Assembly (NCBI GenBank): GCA_022574595.1
Contig: JACZRS010000020.1
Coordinates: forward strand, 16,663 to 80,662
DNA: 64,000 nt
From: Planctomycetota bacterium
Lineage (GTDB): Bacteria; Planctomycetota; Phycisphaerae; Phycisphaerales; SM1A02
Direction of reading: 5' to 3'
Shown here: positions 26,507 through 35,609 of the stretch, in pieces
Layout: each line of letters starts with the position of its first letter
Position numbering within the stretch: position 1 is the first letter of the stretch
The notes under the pieces: model-generated
The model's input: the letters and a program-made list of their open reading frames with translations, nothing else
The model's database searches: none
What the model was told of the DNA's origin: nothing
Program-made: the position numbers and the translations under genes

Positions 26507-27214
26507 CTATTCGGGTCCAGAAAAATTCTTGTCATCGACTGAGATTCCTATCTCAGGTGTGTATTCGGTTATTCTCTGAATCTCGTTATCAAGCATGGAT
26601 TCCTGTTGTCGTCTGATTAGAAATGTTTGCTTGTCTATATCTAGCCAGATCGATCCGACTTCTGTATCACCCTTAACGTGATAGCAAGGAAAACCATCGA
26701 TAGTCGTGTCATCACCACGAGAAAGATTGGACATATCGGCCGAGTCGTTAAAAATCTCTGCACCGATGGTATTTGGAAGCAAGAGTGCCGGCGCATCAGA
26801 TACGCCCGTTGCAACCCCTGCGAGTGCCATTGAAAGGCTCTCATCAGGTCCGGTCAGTTCCGCAAATTTTTCATCATCTGACCAACTGAATGCTCCCTCC
26901 TCGTTTGCATATACGACGAAGCGGTAAGAGTAATTTTCAGTCGGAGTGGTACCCTCAATTCTTAAGTCAAGTCGAAACTTATTCGGCCTTATAAAAGCAG
27001 TCTCGAATTTGATTGTCTTAGTAGTACCGTACATCGATGTCTTAGTAAGACCCTTGTCCTGATAAGTTTCGCAATTGGCATACGCTTGAAGCATATGTTC
27101 CACAATTTCCATAGCAGTAAGTGGTGTTGGAGAAGACGAATCTTCACTGCATCCGGTTAGCCCACTAGTAACAAAGATCAATGCAGTAACTTTAATAACT
27201 CTTCGTGATAGCAT
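26507..27214 (-). CDS. LolA-like / DUF2092-like lipoprotein
   Basis: 235 residues. Signal with lipobox LTGC (Cys22). The mature protein begins with TAMEIVEHMLQAYANCETYQDKG, followed by strands describing a half-barrel (KFETAFIRPNKFRLDLRI, SYRFVVYANEEGAFSW, YHVKGDTEVGSIWLDIDKQTFLIRRQQE). This is typical of planctomycete proteins related to outer-membrane lipoprotein-sorting LolA/LolB folds. The assignment is structural guesswork from strand pattern and motif order. It is 134 bases downstream of the molybdenum-enzyme catalytic gene on the same strand; a shared transcript is possible but not shown. Confidence 0.65.
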   Translation of the reverse strand: MLSRRVIKVTALIFVTSGLTGCSEDSSSPTPLTAMEIVEHMLQAYANCETYQDKGLTKTSMYGTTKTIKFETAFIRPNKFRLDLRIEGTTPTENYSYRFVVYANEEGAFSWSDDEKFAELTGPDESLSMALAGVATGVSDAPALLLPNTIGAEIFNDSADMSNLSRGDDTTIDGFPCYHVKGDTEVGSIWLDIDKQTFLIRRQQESMLDNEIQRITEYTPEIGISVDDKNFSGPE

Positions 27215-27348
27215 TTTAAATTATTACTCATTCTATGTGGTTAGAAATAGATACTGGTGGGAAAAGGCTCGTTAAAGGTGTAAGGAATACTATCTTGAAA
27301 TATTATATCTACACATGGCTGTACATTATCTTTCCTTCTTTTTCAAAT

Positions 27349-30117
27349 TTACTTTACAAAGTAAGCTTCAGCGCTTGGCTTTACTGCACGGGCAAACCAT
27401 AGCGGCCTGCGCAAATTGTCAGGTCCGGGGGCGGGGCGTGTTTTTGTTAGCCACTCTCGGAAAACTTCCATGGACTTGTTTGTGTCTACTACTACGTCGC
27501 CGTATTTGTCATTGGGGTCTGCGGGTTTTATGGTTACGCATTGGTGCCAACAGTGCATGCCTGAAACTGGGTCGGGTTGAACGGGGAAAGTCATATTCTG
27601 ATGCACTCCGCCATCGGTCCACCAGATGCGCTGCGTATCGGGGTCTTTGCTTTTGTAGGCTTTGATGTTTTCGGTACGGCGGAACCTGCAAACGCCTGGC
27701 GCTAATTCTTCTTTGATAACCTTTGCGCTACCCCAGCGATCGGCCCCAACATCATCATATAAGCGCCATCTGCCTAGATGGTGCGAACAAGCAATTACAC
27801 CCGGTCGCATCCCCTCTGTAACCCAAACCTTATTGACAAAGTGGCCGATTCTTGTTGAAACCCTTATTAAATCAGTGGTTTTAAAGCCAAAACGATCCGC
27901 ATCTTCCGGATGAATCCAAACCGGATTGGTATTAGATAATTCATAAAGCCATTTGGCATTGGAAGAACGAGTGTGAATTAAGGTAGGCAAGCGGAAAGTT
28001 GGGATTAGAACAAATTCACCCTTAGCGCGATCCATGTGTTTGCGGTGAATGTGACTTTCGATATAACCAGGCAGAGAATGTTCCGGCCACTTCCAATCAA
28101 TTAACGTATTACTCAATAATTCCAGGCGGCGAGAAGGTGTATTGAATCCAACGCAAGGTTTGCCATCTATTTCAACGCCGATGGCTTTACCGTCTTTAGA
28201 GATCGTGCCATCATCCTGTGTCTGAGAATCCAGAAGTTTATCGCTTGGCAATTCAGCTCGATAAGTATCGTAAACATCTTCGGTTATTAGGAATGCCCCA
28301 AATTTCCGCATATACTCAAGGGGCTTAAGGTCATGCTTGGCTGCTTCTTCAGGCAGGCCGGGCACGCTATTTTCAAAGATCCACTGGTAATATTCACTAA
28401 CAGTGATCTTCTCGCCCTTGCGGTAGGGCGATTCGTAGTATTTTCGTATCCCAAGCGAACCATCGGGATCGATTCGCCAAGACAGCTCTATCCAGAACTC
28501 ATCTTCTTCCCAGACTTCGCCGGGGTTTGCCTGGTATGTAAACTCAAACTTCTCGCCTAACTTTTCTTTAGCGACACGCATAACAGGTTGGCGGAACCCT
28601 ATCCATTTTGCCCCGTGCGTTTCCGCACTGAAAATATCATGTCTTTCAGTTGCAACTCCCATAGGCAGGACATAATCCGCATACTGCGCGGTTTCGTTCC
28701 AAGTTGGGGTAAGGGCTGCGTGCAACTGTACTTTGGACTCATCTGCCAGCATTTTCTGCCACATCATCCCATCAGGGTTGGTCCATATTGGGTTATATAC
28801 ACGGGTAAAGTAAACATCAATCTTGCCACGCCCTTCTTCGAGAAAATGGGGCAACAGGTATGAAAGCTCATGATAAGCCAGTGGATATTCAAGCGGATAC
28901 AGCAGCTCATTCCAAATATTTTGCGGGGGTGGCTTTAGAAACGGTGGAGGAACAAATTTATTATCCGAATTAAGGCCAGTGCCTCCTTTAGTGCCAACAG
29001 CGCCTGTAAGAACCACAAGAAGCTGTAAGCTGCGTGCGATTTGCCAGCCGCCCAGGTTTCCCGATGCTGCACTTCGCCAAATATGAGTCGCAAGAGCGCT
29101 GCCTGCTGCACCAATTTCGCGGGCGATTGTTCTGATAAGTTCCGCATCAACGCCACATTCTTTTTCCGCAGCCTCAGGCGTTGCGTATGCATAATGTTTT
29201 TTAAGCTCTTCTATAAACAAATCAAATGTCTTCGGCGAATCCGGGCATTGCTTAGATAAAAACTCGCGCCAATTCACCCATTGCTCAAGGAATTTGTGAT
29301 CAAAGAGGTTTTCATTAAGTATCACATGCGCGAAGGCGAGGAGGAGCATGGCTTCGGTGCCTGGGTATGGAGCTAACCAGTAATCAGCCATGGACGCGGT
29401 GTTTGATAGTCTTACATCAATTGCGCAAATCTTCGCACCGTTAGCTTTGGCTTCGATGATTCTTTGTGCGTGTGGATTGAAGTAGTGGCCGGTTTCTAAA
29501 TGCGCAGACAGTAAAAGGATGAACTTAGCGTTGGCGTGATCGGGCGAAGGTCTGTCAGCGCCTGCCCAAAGTGTGTAGCCGACGCGTGCGGATGATGAGC
29601 AAACATTTGTGTGTGAGTTGTGGCCATCAATCCCCCACGATTGAAGCACGCGATCCATATACCCATCAGCTCCGGGCCTGCCTACGTGATACATGATTTC
29701 GTTTCTTCGATCTTCAACTAGGGCGGTACGGATTCTCTTTGCAAATACATCAAGCACGTGATCCCAGGTTGTGCGCTCAAATTTTCCTGAGCCGCGCTCA
29801 CCAACTCGTTTTAGTGGATACAAAATCCTATTGGGATCGTGTATCTGATTGATAGTCGCAGGGCCTTTAGCGCAATTTCTCCCACGCGAACCCGGGTGAT
29901 AAGGATTGCCTTCGAGCCTTTGAACCTGCATGGTATCTTTATCAATATAAGCAACAAGCCCACATGCTGCTTCACAGTTAAAGCAAGTTGTAGGCACAAG
30001 CATGTAGTTTTTCTTAACCTTTTTGGGCCAAGCTTTAGCATCATATTCAACCCAATCATCCCACTTATCAATGGGCGGGAATGATTCGAGAGGTGTGATG
30101 GAAAAATCATTTGCCAT
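27349..30117 (-). CDS. Molybdopterin oxidoreductase catalytic subunit (SoeA/PsrA/PhsA-like)
   Basis: 922 residues from the ATG at 30115-30117, four bases after the stop of the upstream gene; the longer ORF start overlaps that gene and is not supported. DMSO-reductase family: a [4Fe-4S] site C45-x2-C48-x3-C52-x29-C82 followed by GPATINQIHDPNRILYPLKR, a probable Mo ligand C173 in HTNVCSSSARVGY, and a C-terminal cofactor-binding domain (VLIPTFRLPTLIHTRSSNAKW, WIHPEDADRFGF). There is no twin-arginine signal, so the enzyme should face the cytoplasm, as in the sulfite dehydrogenase SoeABC. The substrate (sulfite, polysulfide, thiosulfate or another) cannot be decided. It works with the fused FeS/membrane subunit encoded just upstream. 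Confidence 0.85.
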   Translation of the reverse strand: MANDFSITPLESFPPIDKWDDWVEYDAKAWPKKVKKNYMLVPTTCFNCEAACGLVAYIDKDTMQVQRLEGNPYHPGSRGRNCAKGPATINQIHDPNRILYPLKRVGERGSGKFERTTWDHVLDVFAKRIRTALVEDRRNEIMYHVGRPGADGYMDRVLQSWGIDGHNSHTNVCSSSARVGYTLWAGADRPSPDHANAKFILLLSAHLETGHYFNPHAQRIIEAKANGAKICAIDVRLSNTASMADYWLAPYPGTEAMLLLAFAHVILNENLFDHKFLEQWVNWREFLSKQCPDSPKTFDLFIEELKKHYAYATPEAAEKECGVDAELIRTIAREIGAAGSALATHIWRSAASGNLGGWQIARSLQLLVVLTGAVGTKGGTGLNSDNKFVPPPFLKPPPQNIWNELLYPLEYPLAYHELSYLLPHFLEEGRGKIDVYFTRVYNPIWTNPDGMMWQKMLADESKVQLHAALTPTWNETAQYADYVLPMGVATERHDIFSAETHGAKWIGFRQPVMRVAKEKLGEKFEFTYQANPGEVWEEDEFWIELSWRIDPDGSLGIRKYYESPYRKGEKITVSEYYQWIFENSVPGLPEEAAKHDLKPLEYMRKFGAFLITEDVYDTYRAELPSDKLLDSQTQDDGTISKDGKAIGVEIDGKPCVGFNTPSRRLELLSNTLIDWKWPEHSLPGYIESHIHRKHMDRAKGEFVLIPTFRLPTLIHTRSSNAKWLYELSNTNPVWIHPEDADRFGFKTTDLIRVSTRIGHFVNKVWVTEGMRPGVIACSHHLGRWRLYDDVGADRWGSAKVIKEELAPGVCRFRRTENIKAYKSKDPDTQRIWWTDGGVHQNMTFPVQPDPVSGMHCWHQCVTIKPADPNDKYGDVVVDTNKSMEVFREWLTKTRPAPGPDNLRRPLWFARAVKPSAEAYFVK

Positions 30118-30121
30118 AGGT

Positions 30122-31594
30122 TTAAGAAAGCGGCGGTAATTGTGCAGCTCTAATGTATGCATATTCGTAACAGAATAAGCCTAGCAGAGCAGGGATAAAA
30201 ACTATTTGGGGAATGATAAAAACAAGTAACAGTGATAAAAGGACAGCTAGTATAAGGCCGTCGCGAAAGGCTTTAAGAGGGCCTATGCGGATAATTGTTA
30301 GAAACGCAGCTGCTTGCCGTGCGTTGTCAGTTTCGTGTCCACCGTATCTTTCGGCAAGGGCAAACACTAAATGCGCGACAATACTAATTGCGAAGATCAG
30401 TTTTAGTGTGAGGCTGGATGGCGCTAAGGTCAAGAAGCACACGCTGCCGCAAACAAGCGCTTGAACCAACAAATGTGGCAATAGCAATTTACCTTCCCAA
30501 AGGTCTCTGCCTTTACATTGTGCGAAAAGGAATGCGGTATAACCCGCAGCCGCGATTGCTGTGATTGCTGAGAATATTCTTACGGCATCCGCAGCACCTT
30601 GCATCTTTAGAAGTCTTAAAACTAGCGCAAGAGTAACCAGCAAACCAAATATTGTGAGAACTATCCCACCTTTGACCAACCAGCTTTTGAAGTTTGGTCT
30701 TGTCAACATTCTAAAGAACATCAAGGGCTTTGCTAGGTCTTCAATTAATAATAAGCAGGTCAAAGCCGTAAATGATAGTGCAACAATTTCAGGAAAGTAG
30801 TTAGCTCCAAAGCCAACCAATCCAAACATCGCAGCAAATGGTGCGAGCAAAGCTGCGCCTGCTGCGATTGATTTAGTTAATAAATATAGCGCAACTGGCC
30901 AACCCCATTGAACCTTATGTCCTACATCTAAAACGGTCATGGAGTTAGGCTCAAGTAGAACTGAAACTGGCCAAGGCTCTGGTTTGTGAGGTGGGCGATC
31001 ACTCCAGATATATGTTTCGGGGCGAGCAGCTTTACCGGGGCTTAGCGCAACTTTATCTACGCCTATGTAATGAACGTTGGGCTTTGTTCCTTGCTCAGGT
31101 CGGCGAACAACAGTTTCGTTTTCAGCAATAAGCTTGGATGGCTTAGAGTTTGGGTTATGTAAATCACCTGCGATGATTGCTTGCACGGGGCAAACAACAA
31201 CACACGCAGGCTCAAGACCATTATCAACTCGGTGGGCGCAGAAGTGGCATTTTTCAACCGCTCCCAGATCCTCGTTGAGGTAAAGAGCATCATATGGACA
31301 TGCCTGCATACAAGCTTTGCAACCGATGCAGGCATCACGATCAACATCCACAATGCCATCAATTCGTTTTTCCAGGGCATTGACCGGGCAGATTGTCACA
31401 CAAGGCGCATCGGTGCATTGATTGCAACGAAGTACAGCAAAGTTCCTCTTTACATCAGGAAATTGCCCAACTTCGGTGTATTTAACCCAGGTGCGAAAGT
31501 CGCCCACCGGAACATCGTTCTCCGCTTTGCAGGCAACAGTGCAGGCGTGGCAACCAATACACTTATCGTGATCTATTACAAATCCGTACTGCAT
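30122..31594 (-). CDS. Fused ferredoxin-type electron-transfer and NrfD-like membrane subunit
   Basis: 490 residues. The N-terminal 140 residues hold 16 cysteines for four [4Fe-4S] clusters: C12/15/18/22, C57/60/65/69, C89/92/95/99 and C116/119/131/135, the DmsB/PsrB/SoeB pattern. From about residue 230 there are eight or nine hydrophobic helices of the NrfD/PsrC type, including KPLMFFRMLTRPNFKSWLVKGG and FLFAQCKGRDLWEGKLL. These subunits are normally separate proteins; here they are one chain. It would pass electrons between the cytoplasmic molybdenum subunit and the (mena)quinone pool. It is the first gene of a two-gene unit, with two minus-strand terminators lying upstream at 31667-31741. 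Confidence 0.87.
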   Translation of the reverse strand: MQYGFVIDHDKCIGCHACTVACKAENDVPVGDFRTWVKYTEVGQFPDVKRNFAVLRCNQCTDAPCVTICPVNALEKRIDGIVDVDRDACIGCKACMQACPYDALYLNEDLGAVEKCHFCAHRVDNGLEPACVVVCPVQAIIAGDLHNPNSKPSKLIAENETVVRRPEQGTKPNVHYIGVDKVALSPGKAARPETYIWSDRPPHKPEPWPVSVLLEPNSMTVLDVGHKVQWGWPVALYLLTKSIAAGAALLAPFAAMFGLVGFGANYFPEIVALSFTALTCLLLIEDLAKPLMFFRMLTRPNFKSWLVKGGIVLTIFGLLVTLALVLRLLKMQGAADAVRIFSAITAIAAAGYTAFLFAQCKGRDLWEGKLLLPHLLVQALVCGSVCFLTLAPSSLTLKLIFAISIVAHLVFALAERYGGHETDNARQAAAFLTIIRIGPLKAFRDGLILAVLLSLLLVFIIPQIVFIPALLGLFCYEYAYIRAAQLPPLS

Positions 31595-31666
31595 GCGACT
31601 AGTGTACAGATAGTAGCTTTTAGGTGGGGGATGTTTAAATTAGTCATAGTTTGTCATATTATAGAA

Positions 31667-31690
31667 AAACCCCCCAGCACTAGCTGAGGG
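31667..31690 (-). terminator. Second of two tandem terminators below the FG-GAP gene
   Basis: On the minus strand a stem formed by CCCTCAGC and GCTGGGGG (one mismatch, 4-base loop) is followed by five T residues. It lies between the end of the gene at 31756 and the start of the ferredoxin/NrfD gene at 31594, insulating the two units. Confidence 0.6.
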
Positions 31691-31713
31691 TATAAAATTT
31701 ACTTTATGTAATA

Positions 31714-31741
31714 AACGAAAACCACTGATTGCTATCAGTGG
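31714..31741 (-). terminator. Intrinsic terminator of the FG-GAP gene
   Basis: CCACTGAT (31722-31729) pairs perfectly with ATCAGTGG (31734-31741); on the minus strand the stem is followed by TTTTCGTTTATT. It lies 15 bases after the stop codon. Confidence 0.7.
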
Positions 31742-31755
31742 GTGTCACTAATTGT

Positions 31756-33273
31756 TTATACGCAGGGGCCCCAGTTTGCAAAGAGTAGCAGCAAGTCGGC
31801 GGTATTAACTGTACCGTTGCCATCAATGTCAGCTGGTCCACCTCCACCCTGGTGGCCCCAAGCTGCGAACATGGCCAGCAGGTCGCTGGTATTAACTGTG
31901 TCATCGCCATCAATGTCACCATCACAAGTTGCCTTGCATATGCTACCTGGTCCTTGGTTGATCCAAATTGTTGTTCCTGTGCAGTTGCCGATTATAAGGT
32001 CAAGCCAGCAGTCACCATCGATATCAAATACCGCAATATCGTGTACACCGTTGAGCGCGGTACCTCCTCCAATGGGGGGGTCCGGCAAGCTGCCGAGATC
32101 TCTCACGAAAGTGACATTCGGCGCATTGCCTTGGTTGTGATGAATGTCAAGTCGTTGATCACAGCTAGGAAGATCGACATCGACATCTGTGATCAGGATG
32201 TCTTTCCAACCATCATTATCCAGGTCAGCGATAACTGTGTTGTTGTCAAAACCACCAGTACTATTTGGCAGGAAAATTTCATGCCAATTGACCTTGCCGT
32301 TGGCTAAGTTGCCTTGATTTAAGTAGTACCGGTCGCTCGCATCATCAGCTTCGATCATGTCAAGTCTTCCATCATTATTTAAATCGTCAACCGCTACAAA
32401 GTAGTCAGTACATGTGCAAACAATCTGGACATCTGATTGCGGGAAGACTCCTTCTACATCAGGATCGTTGTAACTGATCTTAAAGTCATATGGCCCCAGG
32501 CCTGAGTTTTTGATGATATCGTTAACACCATCTTGGTTTATATCGATAATTACCGCATGTACAGCAAAGGATGAGGAAGTCAACAAAGTGCTTACGCGCG
32601 CTGCTGTTTGATCAGTGAAGAAACCAATACCGTTGTTAATAAGTAATCGGTCTTCCATGTCTTGGTTATAGTCGGTGAAATAGATATCAGGAGCACCGTT
32701 ACCTGTGACATCACCAACTGCCACACCACAGAAGTTTGGTACTTCTGGGAACGAGGGCATTCGCACTTGCTCTAAGACAAAACCTTGCCAAACACCTTCC
32801 ACTGAGCCCTGGTTCATATATATTCGTGGTAGTAGTCCCGCATTTGGAGCACAACCGTTACACGCAGTTGCGGTGACAATATCAAGCCAACCATCTCCAT
32901 CCAGATCTGCAAGTGCAGCATCACGGTCATTTGTTAAGTTAAAAAATCCAGGGATCATATTACTTCTATCAACGAGCACGCCATTGATTTTGTGACCTTC
33001 AGCAATTCCTTCATTCATAAAAAGAACGTTGCGATACCCAATTGAGTTTGTGCCTACTAGCTTACGGACAACAATCAAATCTATGTCGCCGTCCTGGTCA
33101 ATATCACCCCAGGAGTAATCCTTTTCGCGTGGATCTTGTAAACCAATCCCGACATCAGATATCAATCTCTGATGAGACTCGTTAGCAAATGTTACCCAGT
33201 CTCCAGCTTGTGCGCTGGGTGCTAAACATAGGAGCACGGTTGATAAAGCAATTCTTTGATAAGTTCTGACCAT
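31756..33273 (-). CDS. Exported FG-GAP/VCBS-repeat protein with dockerin-like C-terminus
   Basis: 505 residues. Signal peptide MVRTYQRIALSTVLLCLAPSAQA. At least six FG-GAP/VCBS-type repeats with calcium-binding-like Asp loops (DIDQDGDIDLIVV, DLDGDGWLDIVTA, DVTGNGAPDIYF, DINQDGVNDIIK, DLNNDGRLDMIEA, DLDNDGWKDILI, DIDGDCWLDLII) suggest an integrin-alpha-like propeller. The C-terminus has two dockerin-like repeats (GDIDGDDTVNTSDLLAMFAAWG, then ADIDGNGTVNTADLLLLFANWG) and ends in PCV. Expected to be exported and calcium-stabilised; no enzyme activity is apparent. The C-terminal module is shared with neighbouring exported proteins. Confidence 0.83.
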   Translation of the reverse strand: MVRTYQRIALSTVLLCLAPSAQAGDWVTFANESHQRLISDVGIGLQDPREKDYSWGDIDQDGDIDLIVVRKLVGTNSIGYRNVLFMNEGIAEGHKINGVLVDRSNMIPGFFNLTNDRDAALADLDGDGWLDIVTATACNGCAPNAGLLPRIYMNQGSVEGVWQGFVLEQVRMPSFPEVPNFCGVAVGDVTGNGAPDIYFTDYNQDMEDRLLINNGIGFFTDQTAARVSTLLTSSSFAVHAVIIDINQDGVNDIIKNSGLGPYDFKISYNDPDVEGVFPQSDVQIVCTCTDYFVAVDDLNNDGRLDMIEADDASDRYYLNQGNLANGKVNWHEIFLPNSTGGFDNNTVIADLDNDGWKDILITDVDVDLPSCDQRLDIHHNQGNAPNVTFVRDLGSLPDPPIGGGTALNGVHDIAVFDIDGDCWLDLIIGNCTGTTIWINQGPGSICKATCDGDIDGDDTVNTSDLLAMFAAWGHQGGGGPADIDGNGTVNTADLLLLFANWGPCV

Positions 33274-33397
33274 AGTATGTATCGTCCTTACTTACTAAGT
33301 GGGTTTTAGTAGAGGCATCCTAGAAAAAATAACTACTACGCCTTCAGCGTAGCCATGAACATTAGAATCCCTTGCCCATATTTTTCGTGATAATACC

Positions 33398-35245
33398 TTA
33401 CTTTGTGCAAGAACCCCAGTTTGCAAACAATATAAGTAAGTCAGCAATTCCAACCATGCCGTCGCCGTTAAAATCAGCCGGATTTAGTGGATTTGGGCCC
33501 CAATTGGCAAAGAGGGTAAGCAAGTCGTTGGTATTGACAGTGCCATTGCCATCCAAATCTCCTGTGCAGCATTCATCAGGTAGTCCATCTTCATTCAAAT
33601 CAAGACTTGTGCCGTTGATGATATCGATGATATCCAATATGCCGTTGTCATTACAGTCAGTCATTGTGCCGGTATATACAGTCAAAAATACCTCAAAATC
33701 CGTCATATCAACCAGGCCATTCTGATCTACATCATCAATAGCGCACAGATCATCAGGTGTATAAGGCCCACCACCGAAGCAAGAAACAAAGACCAGAAAA
33801 TCTTCCATTGTGACGACATCATCGATACCATCGTCAATGTTAGCATGATTGAATTCACGACGTCCCAGCGATTCAAGGAATGCAATCACCTGACCACGCT
33901 CAATATCATTAAGCCCACCCTTAACTGGTGCTGGACAATCTGGACATGGTGGAAAATTTGGATCAAAGCCACAGAACTCCGGCGTAATCCCATTTAAGAA
34001 CAATCGCGCCGAGTCACTTGTTTGGCTATCTGCATAACAGTGATAAGCAACCGCAATCATGATTCGATCTTCAAATGAGAATCCAGCCACTCTGCCATCA
34101 TGAATAATTGGATCACGTGTGCGAATACCCGCCAGCGGGGCTGTTTTCATTTCAGTGATACCGGCTGCCCCTTGTTCGATCAGATCACCAAGGCCGCCAA
34201 CATCATGCAATAAAAAGTCGCCATATGGCTTAACCACTTTGTTGCGAAGGAAAGATTCCAACTCAGGATCATCTGCTGTAGTAAACGATGGAACGTGGCA
34301 ATCACCACAACCAATATCCATAAAAATAGTTTCGCCTGTCATACCCGATTTAGGCGTTTGTGGAAATGGTGCCAGAAATCTCTGAAAATCGGTAACAACA
34401 TCAATAAACTCACGATCAACACCATTACCCAAACTAAAGTTGTCTTCGTAAGGCCTATCCGGTACCTCATCACATTCTCTTAATGATGGCGGAAAGATGC
34501 CGTTGGGATCCTGGTCATCGGGAAGGAAGCGGTTGGTAAGCCCCATCTCGTTATTTGCTGCATCAGCAGAGAACGTAAGCACAGTTGCAACTTGAGCCTT
34601 CCAGCCGAATCGCCCTACACGTAATGGACTCTTTGGCGGGTCTTCAAACGCACCGACCATGTGCGCTTCACCTGGAGTATTAATGTTTGGTGGATTTGCT
34701 ACTAAATCCAAAAACGCTTGATCAGGAATTGCTTCAATCAAACCAAACGCCAGGGCTGAGTTTGTCATTCGATCTGCAAAAACATTTGCTTCTGGCGGAG
34801 GTATTTCCCTACATTCTTCTTCGTTAGATTCTAATTGGAAAAGTGAGCCACCAAAATCAGTAAGCGGATCAAACACACCTCCCATTAGGTGACCACCACG
34901 GAGTACCGGAACATTGCCCGTGCCGCCTATTGGATTGTTGTGGCAGCTAGCACAACTGTCTTGATTCCAAATTGGTCCAAGCCCGTCTTCTACCGAAAGA
35001 ATCTGTGTGAATCGCGCTTGACCAACAAAGAAGCGATCAAGCTGTGCTGGTGACAGGCCATGAAGAGGCTGGCCAGCCGCGGGTTGTGCGAGAATAGGTC
35101 CGTCTGCCAGCGCAGGTTGCACCACCACCACCATTGAGGTTCCAACAATTGCCCAAAGGCCAACGGTCGCTCCCAGTAGACTCTTGCCGCGTTTACCACG
35201 CTTAGAATTACTATTGGAAGTCTTACTTCTTTGAAGGTTGCTCAT
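33398..35245 (-). CDS. Exported di-heme cytochrome (DUF1111 type) with EF-hand-like and dockerin-like tail
   Basis: 615 residues from ATG 35245, which has GGAG nine bases upstream; an ATG at 35260 is also in frame. A basic N-terminus and hydrophobic signal are followed by two c-type heme sites: CASCH (residues 98-102) and CGDCH (313-317). Surrounding features (FFVGQARFTQ, WNQDSCASCHNNP, FGLIEAIPDQAF, FGWKAQVATVLTFSADAANNEMGLTNRF) match the DUF1111/di-heme oxidoreductase family related to MauG/cytochrome c peroxidase. From about residue 465, Asp-rich calcium-binding-type repeats lead into two dockerin-like repeats ending in NWGSCTK. It is presumably a surface-displayed redox protein; the electron donor or acceptor is unknown. 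It is divergent from the TPR gene at 35610. Confidence 0.85.
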   Translation of the reverse strand: MSNLQRSKTSNSNSKRGKRGKSLLGATVGLWAIVGTSMVVVVQPALADGPILAQPAAGQPLHGLSPAQLDRFFVGQARFTQILSVEDGLGPIWNQDSCASCHNNPIGGTGNVPVLRGGHLMGGVFDPLTDFGGSLFQLESNEEECREIPPPEANVFADRMTNSALAFGLIEAIPDQAFLDLVANPPNINTPGEAHMVGAFEDPPKSPLRVGRFGWKAQVATVLTFSADAANNEMGLTNRFLPDDQDPNGIFPPSLRECDEVPDRPYEDNFSLGNGVDREFIDVVTDFQRFLAPFPQTPKSGMTGETIFMDIGCGDCHVPSFTTADDPELESFLRNKVVKPYGDFLLHDVGGLGDLIEQGAAGITEMKTAPLAGIRTRDPIIHDGRVAGFSFEDRIMIAVAYHCYADSQTSDSARLFLNGITPEFCGFDPNFPPCPDCPAPVKGGLNDIERGQVIAFLESLGRREFNHANIDDGIDDVVTMEDFLVFVSCFGGGPYTPDDLCAIDDVDQNGLVDMTDFEVFLTVYTGTMTDCNDNGILDIIDIINGTSLDLNEDGLPDECCTGDLDGNGTVNTNDLLTLFANWGPNPLNPADFNGDGMVGIADLLILFANWGSCTK

Positions 35246-35609
35246 ATTATCGAACTCCATAATTCGCTTAGGGTATGTGTTACAGGGTGTGAGTGTTGAG
35301 CTATACCATTAGCTCTCAATCTCCCTGAAAGTGGGTTCTTCTCCTACCTATTCCGATGAAGGTAGGCTGTATTGTTGACAACAAATTCGTCAGAATAGAT
35401 ACAATTTACCTCACATAGGCTCTTACTGCCATATTTTTCCTGAGGAATAGGTACGGTTTTTTTCTATTTTTCTTCCTCAATAGCACTTTCGTAATAAGTA
35501 TCATTACGGTTTCGAGTGCTTAAAGCAATAGATGCGGTCTAAACTGATCTGCTCAAAATTAATAAGATTAATTGCCCTTTTACCTAACTTTCCACCTCAG
35601 GAACCTATC

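Noticed and set aside
27349..30117. Selenocysteine at the molybdenum ligand position
   Set aside because: The frame has an ordinary cysteine (C173) and no in-frame TGA; no selenocysteine insertion element was looked for further.
35261..35531. Hairpin CCTACCT/AGGTAGG (35343-35366) upstream of the divergent di-heme and TPR genes as a riboswitch
   Set aside because: A single 7-bp stem without any recognisable conserved riboswitch core or terminator/antiterminator pair.
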